From Anoxybacillus amylolyticus (GTDB lineage: Bacteria; Bacillota; Bacilli; Bacillales; Anoxybacillaceae): a stretch of DNA of 64,000 nucleotides. Positions 55,564 to 64,000 of this stretch are shown here, in pieces. Where the stretch lies: the NCBI RefSeq assembly GCF_001634285.1, contig NZ_CP015438.1, positions 1,562,001-1,626,000 of the forward strand, given 5' to 3'. Each line of letters begins with the position of its first letter. Within the stretch, counting starts at the first letter, position 1. The translations under genes and the position numbers were made by a program. The notes beneath the pieces were generated by a model. It was not told where the DNA came from. It made no database searches and worked only from the letters and a program-made list of their open reading frames with translations.

Positions 55564-55630
55564 TTGACTTAATAAAAAAGGTTATGTATACTGTTAGAGA
55601 ATATTACATTAATTGTTATTAAATATAACA
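55564..55630 (+). promoter_or_regulatory. urt promoter with two GlnR/TnrA boxes
   Basis: TTGACT (55564-55569), 17 bp, TATACT (55587-55592). Two perfect matches to TGTNA-N7-TNACA follow: TGTTAGAGAATATTACA (55592-55608), which abuts the -10, and TGTTATTAAATATAACA (55614-55630). Their centres are 22 bp apart. The place at and after the start point suits repression by GlnR rather than activation. Confidence 0.85.
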
Positions 55631-55651
55631 AACAGGGGGGTGAAGAAAAAA

Positions 55652-55749
55652 AGGAATTTTCTCATGGCCGTGAGAAAATTCCTCATAAATCAGGCATTAC
55701 ATACGTCGGTATATGCCTGATTCTAATTATATCATAAATAATTAGAATC
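55652..55749 (+). promoter_or_regulatory. Three-hairpin leader of urtA
   Basis: H1 AGGAATTTTCTCA/TGAGAAAATTCCT (55652-55683, 13 bp perfect); H2 AATCAGGCAT/ATGCCTGATT (55688-55722, 10 bp); H3 GATTCTAATTAT/ATAATTAGAATC (55719-55749, 12 bp perfect). H2 and H3 share 55719-55722 and exclude each other. H3 ends just before the urtA ribosome site. Confidence 0.65.
55664..55720 (+). CDS. Candidate 18-codon leader peptide
   Basis: ATG 8 nt after AAAAGGA opens a frame MAVRKFLINQALHTSVYA ending TGA at 55718-55720, exactly where H2's right arm meets H3. A ribosome finishing this ORF would open H2 and sit on the start of H3. The ORF is short and its translation is inferred, not shown. No codon bias toward one amino acid is obvious. 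Confidence 0.4.
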   Translation: MAVRKFLINQALHTSVYA

Positions 55750-55766
55750 TTGTAAGGGGTGTTCAC

Positions 55767-57026
55767 ATGAAGAGGTTAAAAGGGAATGGATTGAAATGGC
55801 TCAGCTTGCTTTTATGCGGAAGTTTATTGGTACTGAGCGGATGTGCTGCGTCATCGGCAGTCGATGAGGCGAAAGAAAAGAAGAAAGAAAGCAGCACATC
55901 GGAAACAAGCGACACTGTCAAAGTAGGGATACTTCACTCATTGAGCGGCACGATGGCGATCAGCGAGGTATCGCTGCGAGATGCGGAATTAATGGCGATT
56001 GAAGAGATTAATGAATCCGGGGGGTTATTAGGAAAAAAAATTGAGCCTGTCATTGAAGATGGGGCATCAGACTGGCCAACGTTTGCGGAAAAGGCGAAAA
56101 AGCTGCTACAGAAAGATAAAGTAGTGACGATTTTTGGCGGATGGACATCAGCGAGCCGCAAAGCGATGCTTCCGGTCGTCGAACAAAATAATGGGTTGCT
56201 TTGGTATCCAGTCCAATATGAAGGGATGGAGTCTTCACCAAATATTTTTTATACAGGTGCCACGACGAACCAACAAATCGTTCCAGCGGTAAGCTGGTTG
56301 TTACAAAATAAAGGAAAGAAATTTTTCTTGCTTGGTTCGGATTATGTGTTCCCGCGCACGGCAAATAAAATTATTAAAGCTCAATTAAAAGCGGAAGGCG
56401 GGCAATTGGTCGGTGAAGAATATACGCCGCTTGGCCATACAGATTATAGCACGATTATTAGCAAAATTAAAGACGTGAAGCCAGATGTAGTGTTTAACAC
56501 GCTCAACGGGGACAGCAATGTCGCGTTCTTCAAACAATTAAAAGACGCTGGGATTACAGCAAAGGATTTAACGGTTATGTCTGTGAGCATCGCCGAAGAA
56601 GAAATTCGCGGAATTGGCGGTGATGTATTGGCCGGCCATCTTGCGGTATGGAACTATTTTCAGTCAACGGACACACCGGAAAACAAAGTATTTGTAGAAA
56701 AATATAAAAAGAAGTATGGAAAAGACCGCGTCACGGATGATCCGATTGAAGCAGCGTACTTTGCTGTTCATTTATGGGCCGAAGCGGTGAAAAAAGCCGG
56801 CTCGTTTGATGTAGATAAAGTGAAAAAAGCAGCGGATGGCATCGAGTATAAGGCGCCTAGTGGAACGGTAAAAATCGACGGAGAAACACAACATACGTGG
56901 AAGATTGTGAGAATAGGAGAGATCCAACCGGATGGTCAATTTAAAGAATTATGGAATTCTGGGAAAGCTGTTAAGCCAGATCCTTATTTAAAAAGCTATC
57001 CATGGGCAAAAGACTTGATGAATTAA
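55767..57026 (+). CDS. urtA: Urea ABC transporter substrate-binding lipoprotein UrtA
   Basis: 419 residues with a lipoprotein signal (LLVLSGC, Cys at about residue 26). Type-1 periplasmic-binding fold of the amide/urea group: [17 protein letters not shown] near 50, [21 protein letters not shown] near 115, [22 protein letters not shown] near 137 and the C-terminal [18 protein letters not shown]. It captures urea outside the cell for UrtBC. AAGGGG precedes the ATG. First gene of the urt-ure cluster, under GlnR-type control. Confidence 0.93.
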   Translation: MKRLKGNGLKWLSLLLCGSLLVLSGCAASSAVDEAKEKKKESSTSETSDTVKVGILHSLSGTMAISEVSLRDAELMAIEEINESGGLLGKKIEPVIEDGASDWPTFAEKAKKLLQKDKVVTIFGGWTSASRKAMLPVVEQNNGLLWYPVQYEGMESSPNIFYTGATTNQQIVPAVSWLLQNKGKKFFLLGSDYVFPRTANKIIKAQLKAEGGQLVGEEYTPLGHTDYSTIISKIKDVKPDVVFNTLNGDSNVAFFKQLKDAGITAKDLTVMSVSIAEEEIRGIGGDVLAGHLAVWNYFQSTDTPENKVFVEKYKKKYGKDRVTDDPIEAAYFAVHLWAEAVKKAGSFDVDKVKKAADGIEYKAPSGTVKIDGETQHTWKIVRIGEIQPDGQFKELWNSGKAVKPDPYLKSYPWAKDLMN

Positions 57027-57085
57027 ATACATTTGTGGGAAAGGGGTTATGCTCCTTTCCTCTCCTAAAGAAAGGAGGCATTTCC

Positions 57086-57985
57086 TTGTCAGTTTTTGTG
57101 ACACAATTGTTTAACGGTTTAAGCTTAGGTTCGATCATGCTTTTCATTGCCATCGGGTTGGCGATTACGTTTGGGTTAATGGGCGTCATCAACATGGCTC
57201 ATGGCGAATTGATTATGGTTGGAGCCTATGCGACGTACGTTGTTCAACAATTTTTTGCGCAATATGCACCGCAATCGATGGACTATTATTATATCATCGC
57301 TATTCCTGTCTCCTTTTTTGTTTCCGCTCTCCTTGGTTTAGGATTGGAAAAATCGTTAATTCGCCACTTATATCATCGGCCGTTGGATAGTTTGCTGGCA
57401 ACATGGGGAGTGAGTTTGATTTTACAGCAAATGGCACGGACGATTTTCGGTGCGCCCAATGTGGCGGTACTTCCTCCCGAATGGTTAGATGGAGGGGTTC
57501 ATGTTGCGGGAATGGTGTTTCCGTATAAACGGTTGTTCATTTTAGCATTTGTCGCCGTGTCAATCTTTGCACTTTATATGTATTTAAATAAAACAGCAGC
57601 TGGCCGAAGAATAAGGGCGGTGACACTTAACCGTGATATGGCCGCATGCCTTGGCATTTCTACGCAAAAAGTAGACGCATACGCTTTTGCGATCGGATCC
57701 GGCTTTGCGGGTTTGGCAGGTTGTGCATTAACGCTGCTCGGTCCGATTGGTCCAACGATCGGAACGTATTATATTGTCGATGCATTTATGGTCGTTATTT
57801 TAGGGGGAGTAGGGAAATTAATCGGAACAGTTTTAGGGGCGTTTGGAATCGGATTGATTGGTACATTGACCGAATATTCGACAAGTGCCACGATGGCAAA
57901 AGTGATTACGTTTGCGTTGATTATTGTCTTTTTGCAATGGAAGCCTTCTGGACTTGTGAGCATGAAAACGAGATCACTCGATTAA
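57086..57985 (+). CDS. urtB: Urea ABC transporter permease UrtB
   Basis: 299 residues starting at TTG, 7 nt after AAAGGAGG. The longer upstream frame overlaps urtA and has no site. LivH-like permease with about eight helices and the family motifs FNGLSLGSIMLFIAIGLAI, ITFGLMGVINMAHGELIMVG and RAVTLNRDMAACLGIST near residue 175, which contacts the ATPase. With UrtC it forms the urea channel. Identification is strengthened by the following urtCDE and urease genes. Confidence 0.93.
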   Translation: MSVFVTQLFNGLSLGSIMLFIAIGLAITFGLMGVINMAHGELIMVGAYATYVVQQFFAQYAPQSMDYYYIIAIPVSFFVSALLGLGLEKSLIRHLYHRPLDSLLATWGVSLILQQMARTIFGAPNVAVLPPEWLDGGVHVAGMVFPYKRLFILAFVAVSIFALYMYLNKTAAGRRIRAVTLNRDMAACLGISTQKVDAYAFAIGSGFAGLAGCALTLLGPIGPTIGTYYIVDAFMVVILGGVGKLIGTVLGAFGIGLIGTLTEYSTSATMAKVITFALIIVFLQWKPSGLVSMKTRSLD

Positions 57986-57997
57986 GGGGGGGCAAAA

Positions 57998-59071
57998 ATG
58001 ATCAAAAAGAACTGGATGTATTGGCTGTTTTTTCTTGCTTTGTTTTTAGCACCGTTTTATTTAACGGAATTTCGTTTGTCGCTGCTTGGGAAATTTCTTT
58101 GTTTTGCGATGATTGCGATCGGCATTTCTTTAATTTGGGGCTATACCGGCATTTTAAGTTTAGGTCACGGTGTATATTTTGGCTTAGGAGCTTACTGCAT
58201 GGCGATGTATTTAAAACTGGAGGCTTCCGGTGGTCGTTTACCCGACTTTATGGAATGGAGCGGTGTAAATCAGCTCCCTTGGTTTTGGAAACTGTTTGAA
58301 CATCCAATCATTTCCATATCTTTCGCCATTATCGTTCCGGTGCTTCTAGCGATGTTTTTGAGCTATTTTACGTTTAGAAATCGAATTAAAGGTGTTTATT
58401 TCTCGTTGTTATCTCAAGCGATCGTGGTTGTTTTTGTGACGTTATTTATCGGAAAGCAAGAATGGACCGGGGGAACAAACGGGTTAACGAATTTTTCTAC
58501 CGTTTTCGGGTTCTCGCTATCTTCTCCTCTTACACAAATCGTTCTTTATTTATTAACCGTTGTTTTGCTTTTGTCGATGTTTCTTTTCTCACGCGGGTTA
58601 ACGAGAAATCGATTCGGTCGGGTGCTTGTTGCGATTCGGGATAGTGAAAACCGGGTCCGCTTTTTAGGATTTAATCCGACTACGTATAAAGTGTTTGTGT
58701 ATAGCCTTTCCGCTGCTTTTGCCGGAATAGCAGGAGCGATGTTTGTGCTGCAGGTAGGACTTATTTCTCCGGCAATGATGGGAATTATTCCTTCCATTGA
58801 AATGGTGCTATGGGTTGCCGTCGGCGGAAGAAGTTCGTTAATCGGAGCGATCATCGGTGCCATTGTGACGAACGGTGCGAAAAGCTTTTTTAGCGAAAAT
58901 TATCCTGATATATGGCTGCTGTTTTTAGGGGGATTATTTATTGCTGTCGTGCTGTTCTTGCCAAACGGGCTAACAGGCGTATATCAGTCTGTTAGACAAC
59001 GAAAAAAACAAGGGGAAGTGAGAGCAAATGAAGCCAGTTCTCATGTGCTGCAACGTGTCAGTAGATTTTGA
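57998..59071 (+). CDS. urtC: Urea ABC transporter permease UrtC
   Basis: 357 residues with about ten helices, LivM-like. It carries LIWGYTGILSLGHGVYFGLGAY near residue 45 and the coupling segment VLVAIRDSENRVRFLGFNPT near 210. GGGGGGC lies before the ATG, 12 bp after urtB. It is the second membrane half of the urea importer. It overlaps urtD by 44 nt, which suggests translational coupling. Confidence 0.93.
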   Translation: MIKKNWMYWLFFLALFLAPFYLTEFRLSLLGKFLCFAMIAIGISLIWGYTGILSLGHGVYFGLGAYCMAMYLKLEASGGRLPDFMEWSGVNQLPWFWKLFEHPIISISFAIIVPVLLAMFLSYFTFRNRIKGVYFSLLSQAIVVVFVTLFIGKQEWTGGTNGLTNFSTVFGFSLSSPLTQIVLYLLTVVLLLSMFLFSRGLTRNRFGRVLVAIRDSENRVRFLGFNPTTYKVFVYSLSAAFAGIAGAMFVLQVGLISPAMMGIIPSIEMVLWVAVGGRSSLIGAIIGAIVTNGAKSFFSENYPDIWLLFLGGLFIAVVLFLPNGLTGVYQSVRQRKKQGEVRANEASSHVLQRVSRF

Positions 59072-59777
59072 CGGGTTTTATGCGTTGCAAGGGGCCGATT
59101 TGAAAGTTTATCCACATGAAGTACGATTTTTAATCGGGCCAAACGGAGCGGGAAAGACGACGCTATTAGATGTGATTTGCGGTAAAACAAGGGCAAGCAA
59201 CGGAAAAGTGTTATTTTACTCACACGATATTACCGATATGCCGGAACACAAAATTGTACGGCTTGGCATTTCTCGGAAATTTCAAAGCCCATCGATTTTT
59301 CATCAGTTGACCGTATGGGAAAACATGGAGCTGGCTTTAAAACAAGATCGCGGGCTATTTGCTGTTTTACAGGCAAAGATGTCAGAGGTAGATCGAGATA
59401 TGATCATCACGTTATTACAACGTATCGAATTACTCGATTATGCTGATCAAAAGGCTGGTTCTCTTTCACACGGTCAGAAGCAGTGGCTCGAAATCGGCAT
59501 GCAGCTGATTCAGTTTCCTCAGCTGTTGCTGCTTGATGAACCGATTGCAGGAATGAGTGCCGCGGAACGGGAGCGCACAGGGGAATTGATCCATGAAATT
59601 GCCCGTGATTGTGCAGTTGTGATTGTCGAACATGATATGGATTTTGTGCGGCGTTTTTCAAAGCAAGTGACGGTGATGCATGAAGGGAAAGTATTGTGTG
59701 AAGGCACGATGGAAGACATTCAGCAAAATGAAAAAGTAGTCGAAATTTATTTAGGAAGAGAGGAGAAAGCGTGTTAA
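59028..59777 (+). CDS. urtD: Urea ABC transporter ATPase UrtD
   Basis: 249 residues, LivG-like ATPase. Walker A GPNGAGKTT near residue 38, Q-loop in RKFQSPSIF, signature LSHGQKQWLE near 148 (the UrtD form of LSGGQ), Walker B LLLLDEPIAGM near 168 and the H-loop His in VEHDMDF. The start ATG lies inside the end of urtC after AGGGGAAG. It hydrolyses ATP to drive urea uptake together with UrtE. Confidence 0.93.
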   Translation: MKPVLMCCNVSVDFDGFYALQGADLKVYPHEVRFLIGPNGAGKTTLLDVICGKTRASNGKVLFYSHDITDMPEHKIVRLGISRKFQSPSIFHQLTVWENMELALKQDRGLFAVLQAKMSEVDRDMIITLLQRIELLDYADQKAGSLSHGQKQWLEIGMQLIQFPQLLLLDEPIAGMSAAERERTGELIHEIARDCAVVIVEHDMDFVRRFSKQVTVMHEGKVLCEGTMEDIQQNEKVVEIYLGREEKAC

Positions 59778-60472
59778 GCGTTCGAAATGTGACAGCCGGA
59801 TATGAACAAAGCGTTGTGTTAGAAAACGTAAGCATGGACGTACAAAAAGGATCTGTGACGGCAGTGCTAGGGCGAAATGGTGTCGGAAAAACAACGCTTA
59901 TGAAAAGCATCATCGGATTGATCAAACCGATGAGGGGCAACATCGAATGGGAGGGTGAGGATATGACATCATTGCCGCCGGAGCACAGGGTAAGAAGGGG
60001 AATAGGCTATGTTCCACAAGGAAGGGAAATTTTTTCGACATTAACGGTCGAAGAAAATTTATTGTTAGGATTCGAGGCGCTTCCTAAAAAAATCAATCCG
60101 TCACACGTTTTAGAAGAAATTTATGAATTATTTCCTATATTAAAAGACATGTTGCATCGAAAAGGAGGAGATTTAAGCGGCGGGCAACAGCAGCAGCTTG
60201 CCATTGCCCGCGCGCTGATTGGACAGCCAAAGCTGCTTTTGCTTGATGAACCGATGGAAGGCATTCAGCCATCGATCGTACAGCTGATTCGTGATGTTAT
60301 CATGAAAATTGCAAAAGAAAAAATGGTCGGAATTGTACTTGTCGAGCATAGCCTAGATTTAGCTTTTTCATGCGCCGACTACTTTTACATTTTTGATCGC
60401 GGCATAGTTGTTGCACAAGGGCATGTGAGCGAAACGAGCATGAGCGACGTTCAGCGGTTTTTAACCGTATAA
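59771..60472 (+). CDS. urtE: Urea ABC transporter ATPase UrtE
   Basis: 233 residues starting at GTG, overlapping urtD by 7 nt, after AGAGGAGA. LivF-like ATPase: Walker [10 protein letters not shown] near residue 36, [19 protein letters not shown] near 82, signature [15 protein letters not shown] near 138 and Walker [16 protein letters not shown] near 160, followed by the H-loop in VEHSLDLA. The EGIQPSI ending is typical of UrtE against LivF (EGLAP). Confidence 0.93.
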   Translation: MLSVRNVTAGYEQSVVLENVSMDVQKGSVTAVLGRNGVGKTTLMKSIIGLIKPMRGNIEWEGEDMTSLPPEHRVRRGIGYVPQGREIFSTLTVEENLLLGFEALPKKINPSHVLEEIYELFPILKDMLHRKGGDLSGGQQQQLAIARALIGQPKLLLLDEPMEGIQPSIVQLIRDVIMKIAKEKMVGIVLVEHSLDLAFSCADYFYIFDRGIVVAQGHVSETSMSDVQRFLTV

Positions 60473-60506
60473 GTCGAGCGTAATGAATAAGGAAGGTGGG
60501 AGAATA

Positions 60507-60809
60507 TTGAAATTAACTGCACGTGAACAGGAGAAGTTGCTTATTGTCGTTGCAGCGGATCTTGCACGACGCCGCAAAGAAAGAGGGTTGAAGCTAAATT
60601 ATCCCGAAGCAGTAGCGCTTATTACATATGAAATTTTAGAAGGTGCGCGAGATGGGCGGACGGTGGCGGAGTTAATGCAATACGGGACAACGATTTTATC
60701 TCGCGATGATGTAATGGAAGGGGTGCCGGAAATGATGGAAGACATACAAGTGGAAGCCACATTTCCTGACGGCACAAAGCTCGTGACGGTTCATCAGCCA
60801 ATTCGTTAA
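60507..60809 (+). CDS. ureA: Urease subunit gamma
   Basis: 100 residues from TTG (TTGAAATTAACT), 6 nt after GGTGGGAG; an ATG eight codons upstream would give an abnormal 108-residue form. The classic UreA sequence runs [20 protein letters not shown], then [20 protein letters not shown] and a C-terminal [18 protein letters not shown]. It is the smallest structural part of the (alpha-beta-gamma)3 enzyme. Directly follows urtE by 34 bp, so transport and hydrolysis genes form one cluster. Confidence 0.95.
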   Translation: MKLTAREQEKLLIVVAADLARRRKERGLKLNYPEAVALITYEILEGARDGRTVAELMQYGTTILSRDDVMEGVPEMMEDIQVEATFPDGTKLVTVHQPIR

Positions 60810-60821
60810 AGGGGGGATACG

Positions 60822-61157
60822 ATGATTCCAGGAGAATATTTGTTAAAAGAAGATACGATCGTTTGTAATCGTCATAAACCGATTACAAAACTGGTGGTGA
60901 CCAATCGTGGAGATCGTCCGATTCAAGTTGGATCTCACTTTCACTTCTTTGAAGTGAACTCGTTTCTTGAATTTGATCGCCAAGCGGCGTATGGGAAACA
61001 CTTAAATATTCCGGCAGGGACGGCGGTGCGCTTTGAGCCAGGGGATGCTAAGCAAGTGGAACTAGTCCCGTTTTCCGGGGAGCGCCGTGTTTACGGATTG
61101 AATCAGTTAGTCAACGGGCCGCTTGATGAAGGTGAGAAAGGGGGAGTCATGCGATGA
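60822..61157 (+). CDS. ureB: Urease subunit beta
   Basis: 111 residues from ATG after AGGGGGG. Standard Ure[21 protein letters not shown], then the conserved [20 protein letters not shown] near residue 30 and [20 protein letters not shown] near 70. It packs against the alpha subunit and helps hold the active-site flap. The stop overlaps the start of ureC by 4 nt (ATGA). Separate ureA and ureB genes, not fused as in Helicobacter. Confidence 0.95.
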   Translation: MIPGEYLLKEDTIVCNRHKPITKLVVTNRGDRPIQVGSHFHFFEVNSFLEFDRQAAYGKHLNIPAGTAVRFEPGDAKQVELVPFSGERRVYGLNQLVNGPLDEGEKGGVMR

Positions 61158-62863
61158 GTTTTCAAATGTCACGGCAACAGTATGCGGATATGTTTGGTCC
61201 GACAACAGGAGATTGCGTTCGTTTGGCTGATACCGATTTATGGATTGAGATTGAAAAAGATTTTACCGTTTATGGTGATGAAGTCAAATTCGGCGGCGGG
61301 AAAGTGATTCGTGACGGAATGGGACAGCATCCGCTTGCCACACGTTCGGAATCGATGGATTTAGTGCTGACAAATGCGATCATTGTTGACTATACAGGAA
61401 TTTATAAAGCCGATATCGGGATTAAAGATGGGAAGATTGCGGCGATTGGGAAAGCGGGTAATCCGTTGTTGATGGACGGGGTGAATATTACGATCGGAGC
61501 AGCGACGGAAATTATTGCAGCCGAAGGAAAAATTGTCACCGCCGGGGGAATTGACGCCCATATTCATTTTATTTGCCCGCAGCAAATCGAAACGGCTTTG
61601 TCATCGGGAATGACGACAATGATCGGCGGCGGAACAGGGCCGGCGACAGGGACAAATGCGACGACATGCACCCCTGGGGAATGGAACATTTATCGCATGT
61701 TGGAAACGGCTGAAGCGTTTCCGATGAATCTAGGGTTTTTAGGGAAAGGGAACGCATCGTCGAAAGAACCGTTAGCGGAGCAAATTCGCGCAGGTGCCAT
61801 TGGGTTGAAGCTTCATGAAGATTGGGGGACAACAGCCGCAGCGATTGATACGAGCTTGCAGGTCGCTGACGAATATGATGTGCAAGTGGCAATTCATACC
61901 GATACGCTGAATGAAGGGGGATTTGTTGAAGATACGTTAAGGGCGATTAACGGGCGCGTGATCCACACCTATCATACGGAAGGAGCAGGCGGAGGGCATG
62001 CGCCAGATATTATTAAAGTCGCAAGTTTTCCAAATATATTACCTTCTTCTACCAATCCAACGAGACCTTACACAAAAAATACGCTAGATGAGCATTTAGA
62101 TATGTTGATGGTTTGTCATCATTTAGATCCGTCTGTTCCTGAAGATATTGCTTTTGCCGATTCGCGCATTCGGAAAGAAACGATTGCGGCGGAAGATATT
62201 CTCCATGATTTAGGCGTCTTTAGCATGATTAGCTCCGATTCACAAGCGATGGGACGCGTCGGAGAGGTAATTTTGCGAACGTGGCAAACGGCGGATAAGA
62301 TGAAAAAGCAATTTGGAAAATTGCCTGAGGAGGAAGGAAGAGGCGATAATTTTCGCGTCAAACGTTACATCGCCAAATATACGATCAATCCAGCGATTAC
62401 CCATGGGATTCATCAATACGTCGGATCGGTAGAAGTAGGCAAATTAGCTGATTTAGTCGTTTGGCATCCGGCATTTTTTGGTGTAAAACCGGAACTCGTT
62501 TTAAAAGGTGGCATGATTGCCTATAGTGTAATGGGGGATCCAAACGCCAGCATTCCAACACCGCAGCCAGTCATATACCGGCCGATGTTTGCGAGCTATG
62601 GAAAATCGTTATATAACACATCGATTACATTTGTATCGAAAGCAGCATTGGAGCTTGAAATTCCACAAAAATTGAATTTGCAAAAAATGATTCGACCGGT
62701 AGAGAATATTCGTAGCTTATCTAAACATGACATGGTGCATAACAACGCGATGCCAAAGATTGAGGTCGATCCGCAAACGTACGAAGTGAAAGTGGATGGC
62801 AAGCTTATTACATGTGAACCAGCTGAAATCGTTCCAATGGCACAACGATACTTTTTATTTTGA
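61154..62863 (+). CDS. ureC: Urease subunit alpha, catalytic
   Basis: 569 residues, the usual length. It hydrolyses urea to ammonia and carbamate with two nickel ions. All key residues are visible: the His pair in GGIDAHIHF near residue 135, the carbamylated Lys in GLKLHEDWG near 218, His in [11 protein letters not shown] near 248, His in [13 protein letters not shown] near 274, the flap Cys in MVCHHLDPS near 320 and the Asp in [12 protein letters not shown] near 361. The frame is intact. It overlaps ureB by four bases. Confidence 0.97.
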   Translation: MSFQMSRQQYADMFGPTTGDCVRLADTDLWIEIEKDFTVYGDEVKFGGGKVIRDGMGQHPLATRSESMDLVLTNAIIVDYTGIYKADIGIKDGKIAAIGKAGNPLLMDGVNITIGAATEIIAAEGKIVTAGGIDAHIHFICPQQIETALSSGMTTMIGGGTGPATGTNATTCTPGEWNIYRMLETAEAFPMNLGFLGKGNASSKEPLAEQIRAGAIGLKLHEDWGTTAAAIDTSLQVADEYDVQVAIHTDTLNEGGFVEDTLRAINGRVIHTYHTEGAGGGHAPDIIKVASFPNILPSSTNPTRPYTKNTLDEHLDMLMVCHHLDPSVPEDIAFADSRIRKETIAAEDILHDLGVFSMISSDSQAMGRVGEVILRTWQTADKMKKQFGKLPEEEGRGDNFRVKRYIAKYTINPAITHGIHQYVGSVEVGKLADLVVWHPAFFGVKPELVLKGGMIAYSVMGDPNASIPTPQPVIYRPMFASYGKSLYNTSITFVSKAALELEIPQKLNLQKMIRPVENIRSLSKHDMVHNNAMPKIEVDPQTYEVKVDGKLITCEPAEIVPMAQRYFLF

Positions 62864-62874
62864 GGGGGTCAAAC

Positions 62875-63324
62875 ATGATTGTTGAAAAAATTATTGGAAA
62901 TATCCGAACATTAGATCATTTCCCGCCACACACGGAACGTGTATATATGAATAGTGATGATTTAGTGAAACGGATTCAACGAGTGGTGACGGATCATGGA
63001 ACCGAAATAGGCATTCGTTTACAAGAGGCAAAGGAATTAACCGATGGCGATATTTTATTCATGGATGAGAAAAACATGATCGTTGTCAGCGTTCTTCCTG
63101 ATGACTTGTTGGTCATTCGCCCGACATCGATCAAGCAGATGGGGGAAATTGCGCATCAGCTTGGGAACCGCCATTTGCCTGCACAATTCGAAGGAGAAGA
63201 AATGCTCGTTCAGTACGACTACCTAGTAGAGGAGCTTTTAAAACAGCTACATATTCCGTATCAACGGGAAAAGCGAAAAGTAAAGCAAGCATTTCGCCAT
63301 ATAGGACATAGCCATGCTGGATAA
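62875..63324 (+). CDS. ureE: Urease accessory protein UreE (nickel chaperone)
   Basis: 149 residues from the ATG of [11 protein letters not shown] after GAGGGGG; the frame runs five codons further back but those overlap ureC. The N-terminal domain (about 1-70) and the metallochaperone domain (about 75-140) with [20 protein letters not shown], where the conserved His of GNRHLP binds nickel, are both present. The tail RHIGHSHAG has a few His but no long His-rich stretch, so nickel storage capacity is likely small. It delivers nickel to the urease maturation complex. Confidence 0.95.
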   Translation: MIVEKIIGNIRTLDHFPPHTERVYMNSDDLVKRIQRVVTDHGTEIGIRLQEAKELTDGDILFMDEKNMIVVSVLPDDLLVIRPTSIKQMGEIAHQLGNRHLPAQFEGEEMLVQYDYLVEELLKQLHIPYQREKRKVKQAFRHIGHSHAG

Positions 63325-63988
63325 GCTATTGCCTTTATTGCAACTATGCGATTCCAATTTTCCTTCTGGAGCATTTTCGCACTCCTTTGGATTTGAAACG
63401 TACATTTACAACGAAAAAATCAACAACGAGAAAACGTTCCGTGAGGCGCTTTGTGCTTATATTCGAACGCAATTAACGTATATAGACGGCTTGGCATGCC
63501 GCTTAACGTATGATTTTTTACAGAAACAATCAAAAGACGATGTATGGCGGTTAAATGAAATATTGGCTGCGCTTTGTTTGGCGAGAGAAACGAGAGAAGG
63601 AACACGAATGATCGGGGAACGAATGTGGAAGCTTTGCCGTGAAATTTATCCTTTTGAGATATGGAACGATGATAAAGAAAAGCGAGATTACATTCATCCA
63701 GCCATTGTGTTTGCGATTGTATGTGATCATTTAAAAATCCCGAAAGATATAACGGTTTTATCGTATTTATATACATCTGTCCAAACGCTTGTTCAAAATG
63801 CGGTTCGCGGCATTCCGCTCGGTCAAACCGACGGGCAAAAGCTGCTCGTTTTTGTCCAACCTTATCTAGTTGAAGCGGTTCAAACCATTGATGCTTTAAC
63901 CGAAGAAGATTTAGGGGCTGTAACGCCGGGGCTGGAAATTGCCCAAATGCAGCATGAGCAGCTTTCCGTCCGCTTATTTATGTCTTAA
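63314..63988 (+). CDS. ureF: Urease accessory protein UreF
   Basis: 224 residues from the ATG inside the end of ureE (11-nt overlap). An all-helical protein with the UreF marks [21 protein letters not shown] near the start and [18 protein letters not shown] near residue 163. It joins UreD/UreH and UreG to load nickel into UreC. The gene is complete and ends 12 bp before the right edge, where ureG and ureD are expected but cannot be seen. Confidence 0.94.
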   Translation: MLDKLLPLLQLCDSNFPSGAFSHSFGFETYIYNEKINNEKTFREALCAYIRTQLTYIDGLACRLTYDFLQKQSKDDVWRLNEILAALCLARETREGTRMIGERMWKLCREIYPFEIWNDDKEKRDYIHPAIVFAIVCDHLKIPKDITVLSYLYTSVQTLVQNAVRGIPLGQTDGQKLLVFVQPYLVEAVQTIDALTEEDLGAVTPGLEIAQMQHEQLSVRLFMS

Positions 63989-64000
63989 TGTTAAAAAAGG

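Noticed and set aside
55652..55749. Mini-ykkC (guanidine-II) riboswitch before urtA
   Set aside because: Two or more hairpins are present but the loops lack the paired ACGR sequences of that class.

Overview
The window looks like a chromosome segment of a moderately thermophilic, spore-forming Bacillaceae, most like Anoxybacillus or a close Geobacillus/Parageobacillus relative. The reasons are the order glnR-glnA-lexA-yneA-yneB-ynzC-tkt-sirA-yneF-ccdA-ccdC-yneK-acnA, which largely follows Bacillus subtilis, the spore genes (sspL, sspO, sspP, SleB-like hydrolase, Spo0E-like, SirA), AGGAGG-type ribosome sites with many TTG/GTG starts, and moderate base composition. No rRNA, tRNA or CRISPR array was seen.

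1-22 kb is conserved core: nitrogen control (glnRA), an SOS block (lexA divergent from yneA-yneB-ynzC with three LexA boxes), transketolase, SirA, a heterodimeric ABC exporter, cytochrome c maturation (ccdA, ccdC), aconitase, four short spore genes missed by length cut-offs, and a cold-shock gene with a long leader. 22-38 kb holds glycerol uptake (glpFK with a CcpA site and GlpP-type leader), a PAS-GAF-PAS-GGDEF-EAL protein, a chemoreceptor, two amino-acid permeases and an 1116-residue GH18/deacetylase/glycosyltransferase fusion. The permeases and the fusion lie between two inverted copies of a 196-bp element that folds as a cloverleaf. A second, unrelated cloverleaf element abuts one copy.

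38-48 kb holds a fluoride riboswitch with a FluC gene pair, a secreted polysaccharide deacetylase, and a sucrose-type regulon: LacI-family repressor, ABC transporter without its ATPase, GH32 and GH13 enzymes, driven by a promoter with paired operators and a CcpA site. 47.8-55.5 kb is an accessory region with dispersed repeats, a 120-bp TA-flanked element in two inverted copies, an IS630-type insertion sequence, a repeated two-gene module of unknown function (an Ala/Gly-rich amphipathic protein plus a small membrane protein, with truncated extra copies), a DUF3221 lipoprotein, a FAD oxidoreductase, and remnants of an esterase and a nitronate monooxygenase.

55.5-64 kb is a urea island: urtABCDE (ABC urea importer) followed by ureABC and ureEF, running off the right edge before ureG/ureD. 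Its promoter carries two perfect GlnR/TnrA boxes, linking it to the glnR gene at the left end of the window. Its 5' leader has three perfect hairpins and an 18-codon leader ORF, a possible attenuator. The most promising undescribed items are that leader, the cloverleaf elements, the duplicated two-gene module and the tripartite polysaccharide enzyme.
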